Of a DNA stretch of 11,080 bases, positions 5,229 through 11,080 are shown piece by piece. The position numbers and the translations under genes are program-made. The DNA is taken from assembly GCA_023395575.1 (NCBI GenBank), contig JAEWZA010000102.1, positions 1-11,080 of the forward strand, read 5' to 3'. The notes beneath the pieces are model-generated. The model did no database searches. It had not been told where the DNA came from and saw nothing but the letters and a program-made list of their open reading frames with translations. How positions within the stretch are numbered: the stretch's first letter is position 1; the number at the start of each line of letters is the position of its first letter. This DNA comes from Bacillota bacterium (lineage in GTDB: Bacteria; Bacillota; Clostridia; Acetivibrionales; DSM-1351).

Positions 5229-7688
5229 TTATAGCATATTATATGGATTAATATCTATGCTCATTGCAACATCATCATCCTTTGTTTTTTTCCATATCCC
5301 ATCTGACACTTTAGTTAACTCATCAATAAGAATATCTATATCCTTTGCTTTTGCAACAAGTCTCCAGCGATATTTATTTGCTATTTTAGGCATAGGGCAT
5401 CTTGACGGACCTAAAATAACAATATCAGATGAACCTTGTTCTATAATCTCCTGCTTTATACTTTTTGCAGCTTCAAAAACAGCTCTATCCTTACGTCCGC
5501 TGAAAACAACTATAGCAATATTGGAAAATGGCGGGTAATCCAATCTCCTTCTTATCAATATTTCCTGATTATAAAATTTGATATAATCCTGATTGCAGGC
5601 AGCAATAATACTATAATCCTCAGTGTTATAGGTCTGAATAATGACTCTTCCGCCTATTTCACCTCTCCCAGCCCTTCCAGCCACTTGTGTTAATAGCTGG
5701 AAGGTTCTTTCCGACGACCTAAAATCACTAATATTCAGCATACTATCAGCAGCTAATACCCCAACTAAAGTAACATTAGGAAAGTCATGGCCTTTTGCAA
5801 TCATTTGTGTGCCTACTAATATATTTATATTTTCAGATTTAAAGCGGTTTAATATTTCTTCATGTGAATTTTTGTAGCCTATTGTGTCAGCATCCATTCT
5901 TATGACAGTGCCATTGGGAAGCCTTTGCTTAACTTCCTCCTCTATCTTTTGAGTACCAATACCGAAGTATCTTATATTACTACTTTCACAAGATGGACAT
6001 TTTGTAGGGTTCTTTACAGTAAATCCGCAGTAATGGCATATTAACCTATTGCTCTTTGTATGATATGTCAGTGCAATATTGCAGCTTGGGCATCTCATAG
6101 TATATCCGCAGTTTCTACAGAAAACAAAGGTTGAAAAACCTCGTCTATTAAGAAATAGTATACTTTGCTGGTTATTATCAATATTTTTATTAAGTTCCTC
6201 CATTAGGCGGAAGCTAAATGGAGTTCTATTTCCGTTTTCAAGCTCCAACCTCATGTCTATCAGTTCAACACTTGGTAACTCTGCTGTTTTAGGACGGCTT
6301 TTCATTTCTATAAGGTCAATTTTTCCCTCAACAGCCCTATAGTAGGTATCTACCGAAGGAGTAGCCGAACCATATAAAAGGAGTGTACTATTTATTTCAC
6401 ATCTTTTCTGAGCCACTTCTTTTGCACTATATTTAGGCGTAGACTCTGATTTATAGGAACCTTCATGCTCCTCATCAATTATAATAAGTCCCAAATTGGT
6501 TATTGGAGCAAATATAGCAGAGCGAGCACCTACTACAACATCAACCTTTCCCTCACTTATCAGTCTCCATTGGTCAAATCTTTCTCCTAGTGACAATCTA
6601 CTGTGCATAACCGCCACTCTTTTGCCAAATCTGGAAACAAATCTTCCAACCATCTGGGGAGTCAATGATATTTCAGGCACAAGCATTATAGCTCTCTTGC
6701 CTATTTCGAAGCAGTGAGATATCAATTGCAAATACACCTCAGTTTTTCCACTGCCTGTTATTCCATGTATTAAGCATTGCCTATATACTTTGTTATCCAG
6801 TTTTTGTTTTAATAGCATTAAAGCATTTTCCTGTTCTGGTGTAGGAGGAAGTGGTTCTGTCTTTTCATAGTGTTTACTACTTAAAGGATTTCTTTGCACC
6901 TCAATATCAAAGTACTTTATATAGCCATACTTGCTTAGCGTATCCAAAACAGATGATGTTACAGCCGCAAATCTTTTGATATCAGCAACTGAAACTATTT
7001 CATTGTCCAGCAATATTTCCAGCACTCTAACCTGCTGTATTCTTTTAACTGCATTATTTTCAAGTTCATCTATAATTTCTTCTCTTGGCTTTGCTAAAGA
7101 AACACCCTTAATAAACTTAGCGCTGACCTTTTGTTCATAACTCTCTTCTATACTAATTACATTCAACTCACACAGCTCTTGTATACAGCCTTTAAACCCC
7201 TTGATTTCGCACATATCTCTTAGCTGTTCATACTCACATTCTCCTCCGACACAGGATAAATTATGAATAATTTTATTCATATTGCTTTTTTTGTAACTTA
7301 TACTTTTATCGTAATTTAAAAGCATAACCTTTTTGATAGCTTTAACACTTATTCCTGGTGGGAGCATACATTTAATTATATCTGAATAAGTGCAAATATA
7401 CTGTCTCTTCATCCACTCCAATAGTTTTATATTATCTTCCTTTAGCAGTGGATATGGCTCTAATACACTTTTTATATTTTTGTACTCTATAGGCTTTTCA
7501 AGGTTAATCTTGGGGTTAATTTCTAATACAAAGCCTTCTTTTACCTTGCTGCCATTTCCAAAGGGAACTAAAACTCTGCATCCAACACAAACTTGACCTA
7601 TTAGGTCTTCAGGTACAGCGTATGTATATTTTTTATCAAATGCTCTCGTAGTATTAGTCAGAACAATTGATGCTGTTGTCTTATTCAT
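5229..7688 (-). CDS. priA: Primosomal protein N', replication restart helicase PriA
   Basis: The 819-residue protein reloads the replicative helicase at stalled forks. The N-terminal DNA-binding region carries the family's GCRVLVPFG block. Helicase motifs follow in order: Walker A GITGSGKT (309-316), DEEH box (405-408), GSATPS (motif III, about 440-445), RMDADT (597-602) and QVAGRAGRG (668-676). Eight cysteines in pairs (about 524/527, 533/536, 551/554, 564/567) form the zinc-binding insertion used in primosome assembly. Nothing essential appears missing. ATG 7688 was chosen because a GAGG lies nine bases upstream; the longer TTG start at 7703 overlaps that site. An extended -10 promoter lies about 50 bp upstream. 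def follows after a 510-nt gap with its own promoter, so priA is probably a separate unit. Confidence 0.97.
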   Translation of the reverse strand: MNKTTASIVLTNTTRAFDKKYTYAVPEDLIGQVCVGCRVLVPFGNGSKVKEGFVLEINPKINLEKPIEYKNIKSVLEPYPLLKEDNIKLLEWMKRQYICTYSDIIKCMLPPGISVKAIKKVMLLNYDKSISYKKSNMNKIIHNLSCVGGECEYEQLRDMCEIKGFKGCIQELCELNVISIEESYEQKVSAKFIKGVSLAKPREEIIDELENNAVKRIQQVRVLEILLDNEIVSVADIKRFAAVTSSVLDTLSKYGYIKYFDIEVQRNPLSSKHYEKTEPLPPTPEQENALMLLKQKLDNKVYRQCLIHGITGSGKTEVYLQLISHCFEIGKRAIMLVPEISLTPQMVGRFVSRFGKRVAVMHSRLSLGERFDQWRLISEGKVDVVVGARSAIFAPITNLGLIIIDEEHEGSYKSESTPKYSAKEVAQKRCEINSTLLLYGSATPSVDTYYRAVEGKIDLIEMKSRPKTAELPSVELIDMRLELENGNRTPFSFRLMEELNKNIDNNQQSILFLNRRGFSTFVFCRNCGYTMRCPSCNIALTYHTKSNRLICHYCGFTVKNPTKCPSCESSNIRYFGIGTQKIEEEVKQRLPNGTVIRMDADTIGYKNSHEEILNRFKSENINILVGTQMIAKGHDFPNVTLVGVLAADSMLNISDFRSSERTFQLLTQVAGRAGRGEIGGRVIIQTYNTEDYSIIAACNQDYIKFYNQEILIRRRLDYPPFSNIAIVVFSGRKDRAVFEAAKSIKQEIIEQGSSDIVILGPSRCPMPKIANKYRWRLVAKAKDIDILIDELTKVSDGIWKKTKDDDVAMSIDINPYNML

Positions 7689-7737
7689 CTCTTTTTGCCT
7701 CAAATAAAAAGTTTTGGATTATTTCAGTTAGAATATT

Positions 7738-7746
7738 ATTATAACA
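7738..7746 (-). promoter_or_regulatory. Extended -10 promoter element for priA
   Basis: The minus strand reads TGTTATAAT, matching the extended -10 consensus TGnTATAAT exactly, 50 bases upstream of the priA ATG. No good -35 was found, which extended -10 promoters can do without. Confidence 0.55.
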
Positions 7747-7795
7747 GATTTGTATTAAAATAATTTAAGTTACCAATAATATTTTAGTTCTTCGC

Positions 7796-7900
7796 TTAAC
7801 TCTCCTTCATAAAAAGTCTTCCACCTGCAATTTCACTTAGATAGTTGAGTTGTTCAGAAATATTATACCTTACACTTTTGCCAAAATTAAAGCACCTCAT
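7796..7900 (-). other. Possible small ORF (34 codons) between the SSB gene and priA
   Basis: An ATG inside the 3' arm of the terminator at 7890-7926 opens a frame beginning MRCFNFGKSVRYNISEQLNY and ending SEIAGGRLFMKES at a TAA (7798-7796). The composition looks protein-like, with an amphipathic helix-like centre. There is no convincing ribosome binding site, and any promoter would have to read through the terminator. It may be a relict gene end or chance. I do not recognise a family. Confidence 0.22.
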
Positions 7901-7926
7901 TTTTAAAACACAAAAATGAAGTGCTT
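7890..7926 (-). terminator. Intrinsic terminator of the SSB-like gene
   Basis: A 15-bp stem with one mismatch (arms 7926-7912 and 7904-7890) closes a 7-nt loop and is followed on the minus strand by TTAATTTT. It starts 30 nt past the SSB-like stop codon. It is the strongest terminator-like hairpin I saw in the window. Confidence 0.8.
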
Positions 7927-7955
7927 GATATTAACAAATTAAAAATATTCTTGCT

Positions 7956-8633
7956 TTATTCTTCTGATGAGCCTCCATCGGTTTCATCAGTTTCTTTATC
8001 TTGTAGTTCATTGCATATTTCCATCTTTGAAACTGATACCTCATAGGCAGTCTTAGAAATAGCTTCACCTGATTCTAACTTTTTCTGATATTCTCTACTC
8101 TGAATTCTACCCCATATTTTTATATTATCACCAATAGCTAGATTCTGAGAATATCTTGCATTTCTTCCCCAAGCAATACAAGGTATATAATCAGACTTGT
8201 TATAAGGTCTATTTACCGCAATAAGAATATCGGTAATCTCTCTTCCAAAAGGTGTCATTCTATATATTGGGTTCTTGCATATGTAGCCATTCAAAAAAAT
8301 CTGATTAGGATTTTTAATCTTTCTATCTTCCTCAGCAAAGATAATTTCACGAGCAAAAACAGTTAAAACAAGTTTGTTTGACTCACTCTTGTAACTATTA
8401 TATGATCTAAATTGACCTTCTATCTCCAATGGCACCCCAATTTGAAGCTTGCTTTTTGGCACAAGGCGTTCCGAAAAGGTAACAGATATTTTATCGCTGC
8501 TGTCGCTCAATCTAGGCACATCCAAATAAAATGAATAAAATCCCTCACCATATACTTCATGACTATATTCAACATCCGAAACTACTTTTCCTGAAATGGT
8601 CACCACATTATTTTCTATTACATTCCCGACCAT
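7956..8633 (-). CDS. Single-stranded DNA-binding protein-like protein with two OB folds
   Basis: A 225-residue protein that binds, or once bound, single-stranded DNA. The second half (about 110-207) is clearly SSB-like: NGYICKNPIYRMTPFGREIT, DYIPCIAWGRNARYSQNLAIGD and KIWGRIQSREYQ. The first half (about 8-102) also reads as an OB fold of the same type (TISGKVVSDVEYSHEVYGEG, then a GQFRSYNSY strand), but is more diverged. The tail is acidic (KETDETDGGSSEE) yet lacks the final Ile/Leu-Pro-Phe tip that classical SSBs use to recruit partners. Typical SSBs are 140-180 residues with one OB fold, so this is a longer paralogue, probably not the main SSB. ATG 8633 has GGAGGG four bases upstream. It is monocistronic: a terminator follows and an AT-rich region precedes it. 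Being next to priA suggests a role in replication or repair. Confidence 0.85.
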   Translation of the reverse strand: MVGNVIENNVVTISGKVVSDVEYSHEVYGEGFYSFYLDVPRLSDSSDKISVTFSERLVPKSKLQIGVPLEIEGQFRSYNSYKSESNKLVLTVFAREIIFAEEDRKIKNPNQIFLNGYICKNPIYRMTPFGREITDILIAVNRPYNKSDYIPCIAWGRNARYSQNLAIGDNIKIWGRIQSREYQKKLESGEAISKTAYEVSVSKMEICNELQDKETDETDGGSSEE

Positions 8634-8643
8634 TTTCCCTCCA

Positions 8644-9004
8644 CTCCTCTCTTTTGCTGTTGTGTCTCTCTTTTTATTTATCTAATGTAATATGTATTCT
8701 CGTACAACACAATTTAGAATATTTCTAGCTTAATTATTTATAAATAAATTTCTTTATCTTAAGAATGAAGGTACCATAAAATTAATGCCAAAATAATACA
8801 ATACTATAATATTATATTACATATTCGTTAAAATGAAAATCTTTTATTCTACAAAAATAATATATAATTTTTGTATTTTTTTAATAAAAATTAACGTTAG
8901 ATAATTCCATACAAATAAGCTCCGATGTTTATTGCTATTTTTTGACTTTTTTATTTTACTTTATTGCACATTATAATATAATATGTATATATTTGTTATT
9001 TATG
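8644..9004. other. AT-rich intergenic stretch, no gene seen
   Basis: About 360 bases between the SSB-like gene and the IS66 remnant. It is strongly AT-rich with many TATAAT-like words, so promoter calls here are unreliable. One candidate for the SSB-like gene is TTGTGT, a 17-bp spacer and TACATT on the minus strand near 8680-8710, but the match is weak. The tnpC gene expected downstream of tnpB is absent. Confidence 0.6.
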
Positions 9005-9427
9005 TTATAAGCAATTTATTTTTCCAAAACTTAGCCTTTTCGCTAGAGCTGAATCTATAAAAACACATTTTAAGTTAATTAAATCTCTTTGTAATACTTC
9101 CTTATGTGCTTTGGGTTGTTCTGTAGATAATCCATCAAGAAGCCACCTCAACTCTCGAATGCCTATACTTTCTACATCAGCTTGGTCCTTTGGCCATTGA
9201 AACTTTCCTTCCTCTAAGCGCTTAAGGTGCAGCCAAAATCCTGTATGCTCCCATTCTAGAATTTTAACACGATTTTTGCTTTTGTTGCAGAATACAAACA
9301 GACAGCTTGAAAACGGATCAAGTTTAAATCTTTGCTTTACTATTGCTGCCAGCCCATCAATCGACTTTCTTAGATCAGTTGCTCCACAAGCAAGATATAC
9401 CTTACTTGAATTTGATAGGTTTATCAC
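9005..9427 (-). pseudogene. tnpB: IS66 family accessory protein TnpB (Orf2), C-terminus replaced
   Basis: The frame encodes 140 residues. Residues 1-110 match the IS66 Orf2 pattern closely: YLACGATDLRKSIDGLA (11-27), FKLDPFSSCLFVFCNKSKNR (34-53), the TGFWLHLKRLEEGKFQWP block (62-79) and RELRWLLDGLSTEQPKAHK (91-109). Family proteins are about 115-120 residues and end soon after that block. Here the frame runs on for some 30 unconserved residues, so the break that removed tnpC probably lies near 9100. TnpB is required for transposition of many IS66 elements but is not the catalytic subunit. The GTG start at 9427 overlaps the tnpA stop, as expected for translational coupling. It may still be translated, but without TnpA and TnpC it has no obvious role. 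Confidence 0.85.
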
Positions 9428-9729
9428 AAATTCATCACCACTTTTAAAACATCTGCAAGCAGGCTTTTATTATATCCTTATTTAATATCAATGCTTATTT
9501 CCTTGTATTTTAATGAGATTGCTGAAAACACCTCAGGTGCTGCAATTTCTATCCACAAGGGTTCAGAGGCCGCTGTTTTTGTCTTAGAAATTCTACTCAT
9601 CCATTTGTAGAGAACTGACTTTGTAATACCTTTTTTACTACACCATTTTTCTGCTGAGATCCCAGATGCCTTATATTCCGCAATCATCTATTCCCACTGG
9701 GATTGACTATATTTTGATGCCATATACAT
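9424..9729 (-). pseudogene. tnpA: IS66 family TnpA (Orf1) with two in-frame stop codons
   Basis: Reconstructed by reading through two stops. ATG 9729 behind GGAGA starts MYMASKYSQSQWE, then TAG (9690-9688), then a helix-turn-helix region (AEYKASGISAEKWCSKKGIT, VLYKWMSRI). The frame continues to YKEISIDIK, then TAA (9480-9478), then GYNKSLLADVLKVVMNL and the natural TGA (9426-9424). The last piece matches the usual C-terminus of IS66 TnpA, and the rebuilt length of about 101 residues is normal for the family. Both stops are single-codon lesions without frame change, so this is decay by point mutation. A small frame from 9687 to 9478 remains open but lacks both ends of the protein. Confidence 0.85.
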
Positions 9730-9927
9730 AAATCTCCTATCTTTTGATTGATAGAGAGATTGTCTCATTTTGAAACTAGGTTTAATAGGTGACGAATTAT
9801 TTGTAAGCGGTTAATAGGTTACTTTCTTAATGCCATCTTAAACTATTTTAGAAAAGATACTGAACTCTAATTTATTCCAATTGGCTACAATTTATTCTCC
9901 TATAACCACTCATATCACTTTTATTTA
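9730..9927. other. Intergenic region between the immunity-like gene and the IS remnant
   Basis: No gene seen. It contains a 9-bp direct repeat, TTAATAGGT, at 9782-9790 and 9811-9819. The upstream end of the IS66 remnant should lie here but could not be located. The AT-rich sequence past the immunity stop shows no clear terminator. Confidence 0.5.
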
Positions 9928-10317
9928 CTAATCTATTTCATCTACTTGTATTCCCTTACTTACTACTGTTAGCCATGGGGTAGCGTAATCAGTTGTAAAT
10001 ATTTCTATACAAGTTAGATTTTTATACTCTATGTCTGATTTCCTAAAGCCTACAATAGTATACCAACTTAGCATATAAGATTGTATCTCGGTATCAGGTA
10101 TCTCTATAAGGTTTGGCGTCATATGAAAGTCTGCATTTATGCAACTTCTGAATATAATTTTTAACATTCTTGTCTCTTTTTTACCTTCTTGAATATCCCA
10201 ATAGTAATCAACAATTAAAGCTAAGTCAATTAAGTTATTTTCCCACTTTATATCGGTTATTATGCTATCTGTAAAGTCTAGTTTTTCTAAAACTTCATTA
10301 ATGTTTGTTGCTATCAT
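9928..10317 (-). CDS. Probable immunity protein for the adjacent toxin
   Basis: A 129-residue, acidic, soluble protein without signal peptide or membrane segment. Notable stretches are LDFTDSIITDIKWENNLIDL, VDYYWD, IIFRSC and the C-terminal TPWLTVVSKGIQVDEID. The alternation of beta-strand-like segments around a 'DS-I--I-W----DL-L--DYYW' pattern resembles small immunity proteins of polymorphic toxin loci, but I cannot assign a named family. It begins nine bases after the stop of the toxin-like gene, the tightest spacing in the window apart from overlaps, as expected for a toxin-immunity pair. ATG 10317 was preferred because AGGTGA lies five bases upstream; a GTG at 10326 immediately follows the toxin stop. 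The pairing is inferred mainly from order and size; the sequence alone does not prove it. Confidence 0.6.
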   Translation of the reverse strand: MIATNINEVLEKLDFTDSIITDIKWENNLIDLALIVDYYWDIQEGKKETRMLKIIFRSCINADFHMTPNLIEIPDTEIQSYMLSWYTIVGFRKSDIEYKNLTCIEIFTTDYATPWLTVVSKGIQVDEID

Positions 10318-10326
10318 ATCTCTCAC

Positions 10327-11080
10327 CTACTTTTTAATTTTAACTTTAAATTTGAAATGTGTTAAATCCCGCAATTCTTGCTTTGTAGCATTACTTGAGA
10401 ATGAACCCTCAGCATTTAAATAATTGCCACCTTTATTTTGGACTCTAAAGTAAGGATTACCATCCACAGGTGTTTCTTGAACACGAACCTTAATACCTGT
10501 TTTTGAGTCTATTAATATCGTTGCTGGGCCACTCTTGCCACCACCAGGTTCAATAGTCCTTTTCCATCCTGCATTTTCTAATTCCTTTATAAATTCACTT
10601 GGCGATTTTGTATTAGCAATATCATTAAAATTGGTTTTCATTATACTATAAATTACATATGCTGACCTCGCTTGTTCAACAATACCTATTTTTTGTTCTA
10701 AAGCTTCACTATTACTTCCAGCGGCCCTCGCTATAAAATCGCCTAAAAGGCTACCTCCAAATATCCCATCAATAACTTTATCAGCAACATAATTTAGTGC
10801 TTCATCCACACGAGAATCATTAATATCTATTCTTGCTAATCTAATTATTTTTAATATTGAATCTCTGTCTGATTGTGATGAAGCTTGATACCATTGTAAA
10901 GTTAAATCTACTAATTTATTTTGTGATGAAATACTTAATCCTTTATCTTTTTCAGAGTCATACAGATACTCAGGTATTATAACTTCAGTATTCCCCGTCC
11001 CCTGAGTTGGTAATTTAGGTCCACTAACCCTATCATTGATATCATTACTTTTTTTACCTCCACTATTCTGTCCATCACAC
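10327..11080 (-). CDS. C-terminal part of a polymorphic-toxin-like protein (runs off the right edge)
   Basis: The frame is open to the window edge, so at least 250 residues belong to a longer protein; the GTG at 10809 is internal and is not the start. A Gly/Ser/Asn-rich linker (CDGQNSGGKKSNDINDR) comes first, then a helical region with a short hydrophobic stretch (DGIFGGSLLGDFIARAAG). The last 90 residues or so form a compact, basic domain: FIKELENAGWKRTIEPGGGK, GPATILIDSKTGIKVRVQET, NPYFRVQNKGGNYLNAEGSF and THFKFKVKIKK. A long variable protein ending in a small basic domain, directly followed by a small acidic gene, is the layout of Rhs, WapA or LXG-type toxins. The beta-rich, basic ending would suit an RNase-like toxin, but no catalytic residues can be named. 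The delivery domain lies outside the window. Confidence 0.65.
   Translation of the reverse strand, partial: CDGQNSGGKKSNDINDRVSGPKLPTQGTGNTEVIIPEYLYDSEKDKGLSISSQNKLVDLTLQWYQASSQSDRDSILKIIRLARIDINDSRVDEALNYVADKVIDGIFGGSLLGDFIARAAGSNSEALEQKIGIVEQARSAYVIYSIMKTNFNDIANTKSPSEFIKELENAGWKRTIEPGGGKSGPATILIDSKTGIKVRVQETPVDGNPYFRVQNKGGNYLNAEGSFSSNATKQELRDLTHFKFKVKIKK

Larger units (their letters stand above)
9005..9729 (-). mobile_element. Decayed IS66-family insertion sequence remnant
   Basis: tnpA and tnpB lie in the normal IS66 order with the usual overlapping junction (the tnpB GTG overlaps the tnpA TGA), but the large transposase gene tnpC that should follow is missing. tnpA has two stop codons and tnpB an aberrant tail, so the element is dead. 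I could not define terminal inverted repeats; the true ends may extend beyond these limits on either side. Confidence 0.82.

Noticed and set aside
9005..9427. TnpB as an intact functional IS66 gene
   Set aside because: The frame is open, but the last 30 or so residues do not fit the family and tnpC is missing downstream, so I treat it as part of a broken element.
9803..9810. GTAAGCGG as an IS66 terminal repeat
   Set aside because: It resembles IS66 ends, but its orientation points away from tnpA and no matching partner was found, so it cannot be assigned as the end of this element.
10327..10809. Toxin-like gene starting at the GTG at 10809
   Set aside because: The same frame stays open upstream to the window edge with protein-like composition, and there is no ribosome binding site before this GTG. 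The gene is partial, not a 160-residue protein.

Overview
The window looks like a chromosomal segment of a low-GC, Gram-positive anaerobe of the class Clostridia. A Ruminiclostridium-like or other clostridial cluster III bacterium is my guess from gene order and codon use; it was not checked against any database. The reasons are the AT-rich sequence, the strong GGAGG ribosome binding sites, and the run priA - def - fmt - DUF116 - zinc peptidase - rsmB - rlmN, which is typical of that class. Every supported gene lies on the minus strand, so transcription runs from high to low coordinates.

From right to left: (1) 9928-11080 is an accessory module, the C-terminal part of a large secreted polymorphic-toxin-like protein that runs off the window edge, followed by a small gene that is probably its immunity protein. 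(2) 9005-9729 is a decayed IS66-family remnant: tnpA carries two in-frame stop codons, tnpB has a foreign C-terminus and tnpC is absent. (3) 7956-8633 encodes an SSB-like protein with two OB folds and ends in a good intrinsic terminator. (4) 5229-7688 is priA, with its own extended -10 promoter. (5) 100-4719 holds def, fmt, a DUF116 membrane protein, a YugP-type zinc metallopeptidase and rsmB; the first codons of rlmN follow at 1-60. Def and Fmt are the two enzymes of the N-formyl-methionine cycle, and RsmB and RlmN modify rRNA, so this is a translation-maturation cluster. PriA links it to replication restart.

The most unusual content lies between the genes. The def leader is about 430 nt long from a well-matched promoter at 5155-5182. 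It contains a near-perfect tandem repeat (94 and 95 bp). Each unit carries a Shine-Dalgarno arm (GTGGGAGGT) and its exact complement (ACCTCCCAC), and a third Shine-Dalgarno arm is the def ribosome binding site itself. This gives five alternating, mutually exclusive pairing partners, with an 18-codon TTG mini-ORF behind each of the first two. A related element supplies the rsmB ribosome binding site. A second repeat type, bounded by CTCGAAAAT / ATTTTCGAG, lies in the def and zinc-peptidase leaders. These could be regulatory leaders, or small mobile repeats that have donated ribosome binding sites to the genes they landed beside.

No tRNA, rRNA, CRISPR array or replication origin was recognised.
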